This document shows positions 23,885 through 32,211 of a stretch of DNA of 64,000 nt, one piece after another. The stretch is from Paenibacillus oralis. GTDB taxonomy: Bacteria; Bacillota; Bacilli; Paenibacillales; Paenibacillaceae. The translations under genes were made by a program, and so were the position numbers. Location of the stretch: the NCBI RefSeq assembly GCF_003863965.1, contig NZ_RRCN01000001.1:3802304-3866303 (forward strand), read 5' to 3'. Below the pieces are notes generated by a model. It saw only the letters and a program-made list of their open reading frames with translations, was not told where the DNA came from and made no database searches. Positions within the stretch are counted from its first letter, which is position 1; each line of letters starts with the position of its first letter.

Positions 23885-26251
23885 TTGGACGAAAAAATTT
23901 TAAAAACGATGGAATACCGAAAAATCATAGATCAGCTGATCCATTTTGCGCAAACGCCGATGGGGAAACAAGCTGCGGAATCGCTTGCGCCCGTCAGCGA
24001 CCTGGAGGACGTCAAGCGGCTGCTGCAGGCGACGGATGAAGCGTTTAATGTGGACCGGCTCAAGGGGGCGCCCGGCTTTGGCGGCATCGTCGACATCACG
24101 CCGGCGGTCAAGCGGGCTCGCATCGGCGGAACGCTGAATCCGCATGAGCTGTTTGGCGTGGCGACGACGTTGGAGGGTTCCCGCAGGGTCAAAAAATACA
24201 TTGCGGCAGTGCATGAGGAGCATGAGGTAGACCTGCTGTTTACGCTGAGCAACACCTTAAGCGACCAGAAGCCGCTTGAGGAAGCGATCAAGCGCTGTAT
24301 CGACGAAAGCGGCGAGGTGCTGGACTCTGCCAGCCCGGAGCTGGCACAAATCCGCCGCGAGCTGCGCGGAGGCGAGGTCCGTATCCGGGAGAAGCTGGAC
24401 GCGATGATCCGCTCCTCTTCCGTGGCCAAAATGCTGCAGGATCAGCTCATTACGATCCGCGGCGACCGGTTCGTCATTCCGGTGAAGGCCGAGTACCGGG
24501 CCCATTTCGGCGGCATCGTGCACGACCAGTCGGGATCGGGCGCCACGCTGTTTATCGAGCCCGAATCGATCGTGGCTATGAACAACAAGCTGCGGGAAAC
24601 CCGGCTGAAGGAAGAGCGGGAAATTGAAGTGATCCTGCAGAAGCTGACGGCCGCGGCCGGCGAGCAGGCCGATCTGCTGCTGTATGACTGCGATGTGCTG
24701 GGGCAGCTCGATTTTATGTTTGCCAAAGCCCGGTTGGCGCGGGAGATGAAAGGAACTTTGCCGCGAATGAACGACCGCGGTTTCCTGAAGCTCAAGAAAG
24801 GGCGTCATCCGCTCATTCCTGCCGACAAAGTCGTACCGATCGATGTGGAGCTCGGCAACCAATATACGACCATTATTGTGACCGGGCCTAATACCGGCGG
24901 GAAAACCGTCACTTTGAAGACGATCGGCTTACTCAGCCTGATGGCGATGTCCGGTTTGTTTGTCCCGGCCGAGGAAGGCAGCCAGCTGTGTGTCTTCGAC
25001 GCCATTTACGCCGATATCGGGGACGAGCAGAGCATCGAGCAAAGCTTAAGTACGTTCTCCAGCCATATGACGAACATCATTTCCATCTTGAAGCAAATGA
25101 CGCCGAAAAGCCTTGTGCTGCTCGATGAGCTTGGGGCGGGCACCGATCCGGCGGAAGGATCGGCGCTTGCCGTGGCGATTTTGGAGCATATTCACGGTTT
25201 GGGCAGCCGTATGGTGGCGACGACGCATTACAGTGAGCTGAAGGCTTACGCGTATGAGCGCAAGGGCGTCATCAACGCCAGCATGGAATTCGACGTCAAT
25301 ACGCTAAGCCCGACTTACCGTTTGCTTGTTGGCGTGCCTGGACGAAGCAACGCATTTGCCATTGCCGAGCGGCTGGGGCTGCCGGAGAGGATCCTGGAGT
25401 ATGCCCGCGGCGAAGTGAAGGAAGAAGACCTGCGGGTCGAAAACATGATCGCTTCCCTGGAGGAAAACCGGCTTGGCGCCGAGCAGGAACGGGAGAACGC
25501 GGAGAAGCTGCGGCGCGAGCTGGAGGCTTTGCGCAGCCGTCATGCGGCAGAGCTGGAAAAGCTGGAGCGGCAAAGGGACAAACATCTCGAGAAGGCGGAG
25601 GCGGATGCCGCGGCGGTCATTGCCAAAGCGCGCGAGGAAGCCGAACGGATCATCGCCGATCTGCGCAAATTGGCGCAGGAGGAAGGAGCCGCCGTCAAGG
25701 AGCATAAGCTGATTGCGGCCCGCAAACAGCTGGATGAGGCCGAACCGCCGCGGCGGAAGAAAACGGCGGCCGAACGCAAGGCGGCCAAACCTCCACGGCA
25801 AATCGAACCCGGCGATGAAGTGATGGTCTACAGCTTGAACCAAAAAGGCCATGTTGTGGAGCTTGCCGGCAGCAAGGAAGCCGTGGTCCAGCTCGGCATT
25901 ATGAAGATGAAGGTGAGCCTGGACGACATGGAGCTGCTCGCTCCGGCTCCGGCCAGCAAACCGGCGCAGCGCACGGTGACGAACGTCAAGCGGTCGCGCG
26001 ACGATCAGGTCCGCAGCGAACTCGATTTGCGCGGAGCTAACCTGGAGGAGGCGCTTATTGAAGTCGACCGGTTTATCGATGAAGCGTACCTGGCGAATTT
26101 GGGCCAAATTTACATCATCCACGGCAAAGGCACCGGGATTTTGCGCACGGGAATCTCCGATTATTTACGAAAACATAAGCATATCAAAAGCTACCGGCTT
26201 GGCAATTACGGCGAAGGCGGTACGGGAGTAACGGTTGCGGAGTTGAAATAA
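23885..26251 (+). CDS. mutS2: MutS2 endonuclease/ATPase
   Basis: 788 residues. The MutS core and ABC-type ATPase have Walker A TGPNTGGKT and Walker B LVLLDELGAGTDP. A coiled-coil and KOW-like linker follow (residues 520-690), then a C-terminal Smr nuclease domain (LDLRGANLEEALIEVDRFI, IHGKGTGILR). MutS2 lacks the mismatch-recognition domain and acts on branched DNA and, in Bacillus, on collided ribosomes. The start is TTG 23885 with GAGGGGAG upstream, and the encoded LDEKILKTMEYRKI matches other MutS2 starts. The cvpA and polX genes that precede mutS2 in Bacillus are absent here. Confidence 0.95.
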   Translation: MDEKILKTMEYRKIIDQLIHFAQTPMGKQAAESLAPVSDLEDVKRLLQATDEAFNVDRLKGAPGFGGIVDITPAVKRARIGGTLNPHELFGVATTLEGSRRVKKYIAAVHEEHEVDLLFTLSNTLSDQKPLEEAIKRCIDESGEVLDSASPELAQIRRELRGGEVRIREKLDAMIRSSSVAKMLQDQLITIRGDRFVIPVKAEYRAHFGGIVHDQSGSGATLFIEPESIVAMNNKLRETRLKEEREIEVILQKLTAAAGEQADLLLYDCDVLGQLDFMFAKARLAREMKGTLPRMNDRGFLKLKKGRHPLIPADKVVPIDVELGNQYTTIIVTGPNTGGKTVTLKTIGLLSLMAMSGLFVPAEEGSQLCVFDAIYADIGDEQSIEQSLSTFSSHMTNIISILKQMTPKSLVLLDELGAGTDPAEGSALAVAILEHIHGLGSRMVATTHYSELKAYAYERKGVINASMEFDVNTLSPTYRLLVGVPGRSNAFAIAERLGLPERILEYARGEVKEEDLRVENMIASLEENRLGAEQERENAEKLRRELEALRSRHAAELEKLERQRDKHLEKAEADAAAVIAKAREEAERIIADLRKLAQEEGAAVKEHKLIAARKQLDEAEPPRRKKTAAERKAAKPPRQIEPGDEVMVYSLNQKGHVVELAGSKEAVVQLGIMKMKVSLDDMELLAPAPASKPAQRTVTNVKRSRDDQVRSELDLRGANLEEALIEVDRFIDEAYLANLGQIYIIHGKGTGILRTGISDYLRKHKHIKSYRLGNYGEGGTGVTVAELK

Positions 26252-26271
26252 CGTAAGAGGAGAGGGAGGAC

Positions 26272-26688
26272 GTGAAGGAGAACATCGATCCGCTGTTGGA
26301 GCAGCCGCTGGGGCTGATGATCGGTTATTTTTCCGTGGCGGTTGTGGAGTTGATTGTTTTTCTTTCCTGCTTTGAATCGTTGACCAAATACCGCTGCTGG
26401 CAGGAAATCAAGCGCGGGAATATGGCTGCTTCGCTGGCGACCGGCGGAAAAATTTTCGGGCTGTGCAACGTGATCCGGTTTGCGGCCAAGCAGCCGTCCA
26501 TCTACGACTTTATGATCTGGTCGTCGGTCGGCTCGCTGCTGCTTTTTGCAGCCTACCTGTTATTCCAGTTTTGGACGCCGGTGTTCCGGCTCGACCGGGA
26601 AATCGCCGAGGGCAATACGAGCGTCGGTTTTATTTCCATGGCGGTGTCCGTTTCGGTGTCCTTTTTGATCGGAGCTTGTTTAGGTTAG
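26272..26688 (+). CDS. DUF350-family membrane protein
   Basis: 138 residues, four helices: GYFSVAVVELIVFLSCFESL, a stretch with MAASLATGGKIFGLCNVIRF, WSSVGSLLLFAAYLLFQF and FISMAVSVSVSFLIGACLG. The ATGGKIFG-N segment is characteristic of DUF350 (YjfL). Function unknown. GTG start with GAGAGGGAGGAC before it, 20 bases after mutS2, so probably co-transcribed with it and with the two genes that follow. Confidence 0.8.
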   Translation: MKENIDPLLEQPLGLMIGYFSVAVVELIVFLSCFESLTKYRCWQEIKRGNMAASLATGGKIFGLCNVIRFAAKQPSIYDFMIWSSVGSLLLFAAYLLFQFWTPVFRLDREIAEGNTSVGFISMAVSVSVSFLIGACLG

Positions 26689-26708
26689 TTTAGGGGGAGT
26701 AGACGGAA

Positions 26709-26789
26709 GTGAAAAACCTGGTCCGGATCTTGTTTGTTGCGTCGATCCTGTTTTTGGCAGCCGGTATTATTTATTTATGGAACGCTTAA
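26709..26789 (+). CDS. 26-residue single-helix membrane peptide
   Basis: GTG start (26709) then KNLVRILFVASILFLAAGI and IYLWNA, stop at 26787-26789. A basic N-terminus followed by one long hydrophobic helix is the form of a small membrane regulator or stabiliser. GGGGGAG lies about 10 bases upstream. It fits in the 125-base gap between the DUF350 gene and the zinc-ribbon gene with no wasted sequence. No homologue was recognised. Confidence 0.55.
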   Translation: MKNLVRILFVASILFLAAGIIYLWNA

Positions 26790-26813
26790 TATACATTGAA
26801 AGGACGAACATCG

Positions 26814-27482
26814 ATGGAAACAACGATTTGCCCATGGTGTCAAACCGAAATCGTATGGGACGAAGAACTGGGACCGGAGGATGAATGCCCCCATTGCCAT
26901 AATGAACTAAAAGGCTACCGGACGGTGAGCATTACCCTCGGCAGTGAAGAGGAGTTTGAGGGCGAATACGAGGACCATCCTTTTGGCGACCGCAAGCATG
27001 GGCATCATCACGACCACAATCATGACCATGATCATGGCCATGAGGGACACGATCACGACCATGACCACGCTCATCATCACGGCCACGATCACGAGGATGA
27101 AGACGACTACTGGGACGACGAACACGGCGGGCATCTCGGCGCAGTTCGCCGGCTGGAAGCATTTACGGCCTCCGGCGGGGATTTGCTGGCGTATGAGACC
27201 GGTGTGGAAAAGCTGCTCGACCATCAGGACGAGGTTCCGGAATGCCCTCACTGCCGGGAGTACATGATTTATGCCGGCCAGCAGGAGCTTGCACCGGGCA
27301 ATCTGGACGCCCCCGCCCCGGTTCCGTCCGGCCTAAATCGGCGGCCTTTGCTGCAGGCACCGGTCAAGCTGAACGTGTATGTCTGCTCGGCCTGCTTCCA
27401 TGTCAGCCGCTTCTTGTCCGAGGATGACCGGATTTCTTTCATCCGCACGGTGAGCGGGGAAGAAGATGCATCTAACAAATAA
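26814..27482 (+). CDS. Zinc-ribbon protein with a histidine-rich segment
   Basis: 222 residues. The N-terminus is a zinc ribbon (CPWCQTEIVWDEE, then CPHCNEL-like CPHCHNEL). Residues about 60-105 are almost only His, Asp, Glu and Gly (repeats such as HDHNHDHDHGHEGHD), and two more pairs follow (CPHCREYM and CSACF). Such runs bind Zn, Ni or Cu and are seen in metallochaperones and metal-storage proteins. No catalytic domain was recognised. It follows the DUF350 gene and the small peptide, and a terminator closes the operon. The ATG has AAAGGACG upstream. Confidence 0.75.
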   Translation: METTICPWCQTEIVWDEELGPEDECPHCHNELKGYRTVSITLGSEEEFEGEYEDHPFGDRKHGHHHDHNHDHDHGHEGHDHDHDHAHHHGHDHEDEDDYWDDEHGGHLGAVRRLEAFTASGGDLLAYETGVEKLLDHQDEVPECPHCREYMIYAGQQELAPGNLDAPAPVPSGLNRRPLLQAPVKLNVYVCSACFHVSRFLSEDDRISFIRTVSGEEDASNK

Positions 27483-27498
27483 AGGATTCGCCGTGAAG

Positions 27499-27532
27499 AG
27501 ACGCCGCTTTGGCGTCTTTTTGCCTTTTTTTC
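27499..27532 (+). terminator. Terminator of the mutS2 operon
   Basis: AGACGCC, GCTTT loop, GGCGTCT, then TTTTGCCTTTTTTT. Confidence 0.92.
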
Positions 27533-27567
27533 AACTTATTGGGATTTGAATTCCGGCTTGGCTGAAC

Positions 27568-27765
27568 CAACTGCAAAAGTGCATTTGATGTTCGAGTATA
27601 GTGCCGATTTAAAACGGGTGAAATGCAAAAGTACATCTGTTTTGGGGCTATTTGATAAAAAAGTGGTTTATGACCGGAAATGAAATGCACATTTGCATTT
27701 GAACCACCCATTTCGAGGGATTTCGACGGAAATCGCATGCCCTTTTGCATTTCGCTCGAAAAAAT
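27568..27765. repeat. Modular intergenic repeat, family C copy 1
   Basis: The gap between the zinc-ribbon gene and the MFS gene carries repeated AAATGCAAAAGTnCAT modules and their reverse complements (27570, 27620, about 27680 and 27740). GAAATGCAAAAGTACATCTG at 27619 recurs exactly at 63010. Other copies are at 47934 and 62960. Confidence 0.85.
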
Positions 27766-27831
27766 CTCATGCTTCCTCCAGTTTTGGGCATCTTACAAGA
27801 GTAACTTTTTTGACGGCTGGAGGAACGAATT

Positions 27832-29088
27832 ATGATTAAACACCGCAAACACCTGAACGGCCAATCCATGCTGCTTCTGGCGGTCAACGGACTGTTTGTG
27901 CTGGCCGGCGCCTTATCGGGGACATTTCTCAACGTATACATTTGGAAGATAAAGCAGGATTTCCCCCTAATCGGTTGGTTTACGTTTTCCCAGCAGCTGG
28001 CGCTTGGTCTCACGTTTTGGATTGCCGGCAAATGGGTCAAGGAACGCGATAAAATGATTTTTCTGCGGCTTGGGATCATCGTATCCGGCCTGTTTTATTT
28101 GCTGGTGCTCTGGGCGGGGAAACACACGGTCGATTACATCTGGCCGCTGGGTTTGCTGTTTGGCACCGGATCAGGCTTGTTCTGGCTGGCTTTCAACGTC
28201 GTTTATTTCGAAGTGACTGATGTGAAGTCCCGGGACCTGTTTAACGGTTGGGTCGGCGTTCTGGGGTCGGTTATCGGCATTTTTGGCCCCTGGATCTCCG
28301 GCTGGCTGATTTCGGTCAAGCACGGCGAAGCGGGGTACCGGCTTATTTTTACGCTTTCCCTCGTGGTATACGGCATCGGCATTTTGCTCAGCTTTTGGCT
28401 AAAAAAAAGGAAACGGGGAGGTCCCTACAATTGGCTCGCCCCGGTGCGCAAGCTGCAGCATGGCAGCCCATGGCGTCAAGCCGCTCCCGCGTCGGCGGCG
28501 CACGGTTTGCGCGAAGGTGTATTCACTTTCATTACTAACTTGCTCGTTTTTATCAGCACGTCGGCCGAATGGAGGATCGGGCAGTTTTCGTTTGTTACTT
28601 CGCTGGTATCGCTCGTCAGCTTTTGGGCGGTCGGCAAATGGTTGAAGCTGAAATTCCGCTATTACGGGATGCTATTTGGCGCCGTATTGATAACGCTCGC
28701 CATCGGCCCTTTGCTCTGGAAGGTAAACTATGGCACGTTGATGTTTATGGGTATCGGCACCTCCTTGTTTATGCCCCTGTACCTTATCCCCGTCGTTTCT
28801 TCCGTTTTCGATTTGATCGGAGGCAGCCCGGAAAGCGTGGAGCAGCGCGTCGAGCTCGTTGTCCTGCGGGAGCTGAGCATCACGGTGGGGCGCCTGGCCG
28901 GAACGCTGCTGTTTATCGCCATTTATTCGCTTTATCCGCGTATGAGCACGATTACATGGTTGATGTTCGGTTTGGGAGCGACGCCGGTTCTTAGCTGGCT
29001 GGCGCTACGCAAACAGCTAAAAAAGGCGCCGCGGCCTTCGGAGCCCGATGGCCGCCGCAAAAAAGCAATCAAGCCCGTTAGAGCCTGA
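27832..29088 (+). CDS. Major facilitator superfamily transporter
   Basis: 418 residues with about 12 hydrophobic helices and basic cytoplasmic loops, such as WLKKRKRGG in the middle and KKAPRPSEPDGRRKKAIKP at the C-terminus. The profile is that of a proton-driven MFS permease resembling Bacillus YqgE. The substrate is unknown. CTGGAGGAACGAATT precedes the ATG. It is monocistronic, with a terminator 37 bases downstream. Confidence 0.85.
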   Translation: MIKHRKHLNGQSMLLLAVNGLFVLAGALSGTFLNVYIWKIKQDFPLIGWFTFSQQLALGLTFWIAGKWVKERDKMIFLRLGIIVSGLFYLLVLWAGKHTVDYIWPLGLLFGTGSGLFWLAFNVVYFEVTDVKSRDLFNGWVGVLGSVIGIFGPWISGWLISVKHGEAGYRLIFTLSLVVYGIGILLSFWLKKRKRGGPYNWLAPVRKLQHGSPWRQAAPASAAHGLREGVFTFITNLLVFISTSAEWRIGQFSFVTSLVSLVSFWAVGKWLKLKFRYYGMLFGAVLITLAIGPLLWKVNYGTLMFMGIGTSLFMPLYLIPVVSSVFDLIGGSPESVEQRVELVVLRELSITVGRLAGTLLFIAIYSLYPRMSTITWLMFGLGATPVLSWLALRKQLKKAPRPSEPDGRRKKAIKPVRA

Positions 29089-29125
29089 TGCCAAAAAAAG
29101 GAACGAAGACATCCATTTCACGCGC

Positions 29126-29169
29126 AACCGTCCAGTTCCGGGAAGCTCACCGGGAATGGACGGTTTTTC
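29126..29169 (+). terminator. Terminator of the MFS gene
   Basis: AACCGTCCA and TGGACGGTT enclose a loop with an inner TTCCGGG/CCGGGAA stem; TTTTT follows. Confidence 0.9.
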
Positions 29170-29268
29170 TATGCAGGAGCCTAAATTTCATGTAATATAA
29201 GTATTAAATTTAGATTCCGAATCACTGGATTGATGCGGTGAAGCGGAAGCATCGCTGGAGGATGAGGG

Positions 29269-29769
29269 ATGAAACAACTAAGCGAATTGAAGCTGAAGGT
29301 GCTGGACCTCCTGAAAGAGGACGCCCGCCGTGATGCGAATCTGCTGGCGACCCTGATCGGGGTTCCGGTGGAGGAAGTGGCTGAAGCGATCAGGGAACTG
29401 GAAGATGACCATGTAATCGTCAAATACGCGACGGTGATCAATTCCAGCAAGTTGGACGACGAGAAGGTAACGGCTTTGATTGAAGTCCAAATCACGCCCG
29501 AACGGGGACGCGGCTTTGAGGCGATCGCGGAGCGGGTGTATCTGTTCCCTCAGGTCAAATCCGTCTATTTGATGTCCGGCGCGTACGATTTGCTGGTCGA
29601 GGTGGAGGGCCGCAATTTGAAAGAGGTGGCCAGCTTCGTGTCGGAAAAGTTGTCGACGCTGGAGTCGGTGTTATCGACCAAAACCCATTTTATTCTCAAA
29701 AAATACAAACAAGACGGCGTGATCTTCGAAGATCCGGAAGAAGACCGCCGTTTGATGATTTCTCCGTAA
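29269..29769 (+). CDS. alaR: Lrp/AsnC-family regulator, AlaR-like
   Basis: 166 residues: an N-terminal HTH (ELKLKVLDLLKEDARRDANL, then LIGVPVEEVAEAIRELE) and a C-terminal RAM/AsnC ligand-binding domain (VYLMSGAYDLLVEVEG). It is 13 bases upstream of an alanine-type aminotransferase, the order of Bacillus alaR-alaT (yugG-yugH), where AlaR activates alanine synthesis. The assignment rests on this pairing. Confidence 0.88.
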   Translation: MKQLSELKLKVLDLLKEDARRDANLLATLIGVPVEEVAEAIRELEDDHVIVKYATVINSSKLDDEKVTALIEVQITPERGRGFEAIAERVYLFPQVKSVYLMSGAYDLLVEVEGRNLKEVASFVSEKLSTLESVLSTKTHFILKKYKQDGVIFEDPEEDRRLMISP

Positions 29770-29782
29770 AGGAAGTAATGTT

Positions 29783-30991
29783 ATGAGCGTGAATTCACAG
29801 CAAGCAGATCAGGCAGGACGAACGATGACTTCATATTTGGCTCCCCGGGTTCAGGAGATTCAGCCCTCCGGCATCCGCCGTTTTTTTGACCTGGCCAGCG
29901 GGAGCAAAGATATCATTACTTTAGGCGTGGGCGAACCCGATTTTATCACGCCTTGGCATGTACGGGAAGCTTGTGTATATTCACTGGAGCGCGGGTATAC
30001 GAGCTATACTTCCAACGCCGGCACGCCTGAGCTCAGAGAAGCGATCGCGGAGTATTTATATTCCAGTTATGACGTCAAATATAATCCGAAGGATGAAATT
30101 CTCGTTACGGTGGGCGCAAGCGAAGCGATCGACCTCGCCCTGCGGGCGCTGATCGAGCCGGGGGACGAAATTCTCGTTCCGGTTCCTTGTTATATCTCCT
30201 ATTCACCGATCGTTACGATCGGGGGAGGTATTCCGATAGAAATCGAAACCTACGCGGGCGACAATTTCAAATTGAAGGCCGAGCATCTGAAGGCTAAAAT
30301 CACGCCGAAGTCGAAGGTGCTGATTTTGAACTATCCGAGCAATCCGACGGGCGGGATTATGACCTACGAGGATTGGCTCCCGATCGCCAAAGTGGTGGAG
30401 GAGCACGATCTGATTGTTATTTCGGATGAGATCTACTCCGAGCTGACGTACGGGCCAAAACATGTCAGCTTCGCTTCGATCCCAGGCATGAAAGACCGGA
30501 CCATTCTCGTCAACGGTTTTTCCAAGGCGTTTGCCATGACCGGCTGGCGGATGGGATATGCCTGCGGCCATCCGGATTTAATATACGCCATGCTTAAAAT
30601 TCACCAATACACGGTGATGTGCGCCCCCGTCATGGGGCAAGTCGCGGCTCTGGAAGCTCTTCGAAACGGGCTTGAGGAAAAAGACCAGATGATCGAATCC
30701 TACAACCAGCGGCGCCGGTTAATCGTTCAGGGGCTGCGGGACATCGGTCTGAGCTGCCATGAACCGCAGGGCGCGTTTTATGCCTTCCCGAGCATCGAAT
30801 CGACGGGGCTGACGTCCGATGAATTTGCGCAGCGTCTGCTGATCGAAGCCAAGGTTGCGGCGGTTCCCGGGAATGTGTTTGGCGCCGGAGGCGAAGGTTT
30901 CCTTCGCTGCTCCTATGCGACAGGTGTCGGCCAAATCAATGAGGCGCTGCATCGTATGGGAGAGTTTGTCCACAAATTAAAGCAAGGATAG
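29783..30991 (+). CDS. alaT: Class I aminotransferase, AlaT-like
   Basis: 402 residues, PLP fold type I. The Schiff-base lysine is in NGFSKAFAMTGWRMGYACG, the Asp that contacts the pyridine nitrogen is in VISDEIYSEL, and NYPSNPTGG and the C-terminal LRCSYAT arginine are present. Bacillus AlaT transaminates pyruvate to alanine, which its AlaR neighbour supports. AAAGGAAG precedes the ATG. Confidence 0.92.
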   Translation: MSVNSQQADQAGRTMTSYLAPRVQEIQPSGIRRFFDLASGSKDIITLGVGEPDFITPWHVREACVYSLERGYTSYTSNAGTPELREAIAEYLYSSYDVKYNPKDEILVTVGASEAIDLALRALIEPGDEILVPVPCYISYSPIVTIGGGIPIEIETYAGDNFKLKAEHLKAKITPKSKVLILNYPSNPTGGIMTYEDWLPIAKVVEEHDLIVISDEIYSELTYGPKHVSFASIPGMKDRTILVNGFSKAFAMTGWRMGYACGHPDLIYAMLKIHQYTVMCAPVMGQVAALEALRNGLEEKDQMIESYNQRRRLIVQGLRDIGLSCHEPQGAFYAFPSIESTGLTSDEFAQRLLIEAKVAAVPGNVFGAGGEGFLRCSYATGVGQINEALHRMGEFVHKLKQG

Positions 30992-31116
30992 AAAAAAATC
31001 CCTGAAGAAATGGTGTTAATTAACATTTTTTTCATTTTTTAATTGATCTATGCCATTAGGACATGGTATAATTCGAATTTGGAAGAAGGTTTTAGTTTCT
31101 CAGGGAGGGATTTCTT

Positions 31117-31422
31117 TTGCGCAGTGGTGGATACAACCTGCCATTTGATAACATGATAATCGCCGAAGGCAATGATACGAATCAATGGATGAACGGAGAA
31201 GATCGGCCGAATTCACCACAAGCTGTAACGTTAGAAGATGAAATTCATCTGCTGCGCAGTAAAATGGAGAAGATCTTTTTGCAGGAGAAGTCCTTTACTT
31301 CGGATATCGTGATTGAAATCAGCAGTTTGCTCGATTTGAAAATTAATGAGTTTATGAAAACCCATAAAAATACGTGTTCAAAAAGGCCGGTTTTCAGCAC
31401 CGAGAAGGTTGAAAGAAGCTAG
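31117..31422 (+). CDS. Spo0E-like aspartyl-phosphate phosphatase
   Basis: 101 residues; the family domain is at 39-80 (LEDEIHLLRSKMEKIFLQEK, then SSLLDLKINEFM), with the SxxLD motif of Spo0E proteins, which dephosphorylate Spo0A-P and delay sporulation. TTG start behind CAGGGAGGGA. The last 15 or so residues (SKRPVFSTEKVERS) are encoded by the left end of the MITE-like element at 31376, so the original C-terminus has been replaced. The phosphatase helices lie before the insertion and should be intact. Confidence 0.8.
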   Translation: MRSGGYNLPFDNMIIAEGNDTNQWMNGEDRPNSPQAVTLEDEIHLLRSKMEKIFLQEKSFTSDIVIEISSLLDLKINEFMKTHKNTCSKRPVFSTEKVERS

Positions 31423-31581
31423 GGACGAAAGGAGCGGAGCGTACGTATTGGGTACGTGAGCAACTGAAATGTTTCCGGAGGAAACATGCTTCGGAAGCAT
31501 ATGCTTGGCCCGGCTGAATTCAAGATTCGATGCCGAGTTACTTCTTGATTCACTTCGTGATCAAAAGCGGACTTTTTGAAC
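31376..31581. mobile_element. MITE-like element at the 3' end of the Spo0E-like gene
   Basis: 206 bp bounded by inverted repeats GTTCAAAAAGGCCG (31376) and CGGACTTTTTGAAC (31568-31581), 13 of 14 matching. Inside are perfect hairpins GTTTCCGGAGGAAAC and ATGCTTCGGAAGCAT, and TTGATTCACTTCGTGATCAA. There is no coding capacity, so movement would need a transposase in trans. Target duplications are unclear. Confidence 0.65.
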
Positions 31582-31629
31582 TACCTCTCTAAAAAAACAA
31601 ATAATAACGGTTAGCCGCTTGCCGGCTTT

Positions 31630-31660
31630 GAAGGGGATCCCGGGGGATCTCCTTCTTTTG
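31630..31660 (+). terminator. Probable terminator downstream of the MITE-like element
   Basis: GAAGGGGATCCC and GGGATCTCCTTC, then TTTTG. It may be the original terminator of the Spo0E-like gene. 31582-31629 and 31931-32120 show nothing else recognisable. Confidence 0.6.
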
Positions 31661-31721
31661 CTGTTTGGTATCCTAGATGTACGTTGAGGGAAACCAGGCG
31701 GCCCTTAGAAACTGTTGCGAA

Positions 31722-31930
31722 AAACATAAGGACAAAAAATGTCGTTATTCCAGCGATATCCGTCCATTTGAGTGAAATAGCGGACATTTATGCCGTTATT
31801 TTCTCGAATCGCCAGTAAATGCGCGCAATCTGGGCCATTCATGGAAAAATAAGTACATAAAATGTCGCTAATGGTGATGAACATGCCTGGCTCCGGATAA
31901 TAAGAACATAAAATGGCGCTATTTTGAAGG
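31722..31930. repeat. Modular intergenic repeat, family B copy 1
   Basis: Modules of about 30-33 bp of the form AATAAGnACATAAAATGTCG followed by CTATT: near 31733, 31848 and 31900, with an inverted one at 31774-31803 (GAAATAGCGGACATTTATG). The element matches the reverse complement of 56744-56956 over its whole length at roughly three quarters identity by eye. Confidence 0.85.
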
Positions 31931-32120
31931 CCGGCCGGAGGCCTCCGTCGTTCCAGTAGCCGGCTGTCTAGCGCCGATTTCTAGGTTGATCCATAAATTA
32001 CCACTGCTTTCGGCGACAGGGGCTTTCGCGCCTAAAGTATGGGCTTCCCGCATGACCTCCGTTCTCCGGCGGTTTTTGTTGTGGTATCATGGAAGATGGC
32101 AAGTTCCGATTAGAACGGCT

Positions 32121-32185
32121 GACCTATATGTGCGACCTAAATGCAAGACCTGAATGCAAGACCTGAATGCGAGACCTATATACGG
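32121..32185 (+). repeat. Five 13 bp tandem repeats upstream of pduO
   Basis: Units GACCTATATGTGC, GACCTAAATGCAA, GACCTGAATGCAA, GACCTGAATGCGA and GACCTATATACGG follow one another without gaps, ending 26 bases before the pduO start. Confidence 0.85.
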
Positions 32186-32211
32186 CTCGAAGCGAAATGG
32201 GAGGAGTACCT

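Noticed and set aside
32121..32185. CRISPR array (regular 13 bp units)
   Set aside because: Units are contiguous without spacers and there are no cas genes. No CRISPR array was seen anywhere in the window.
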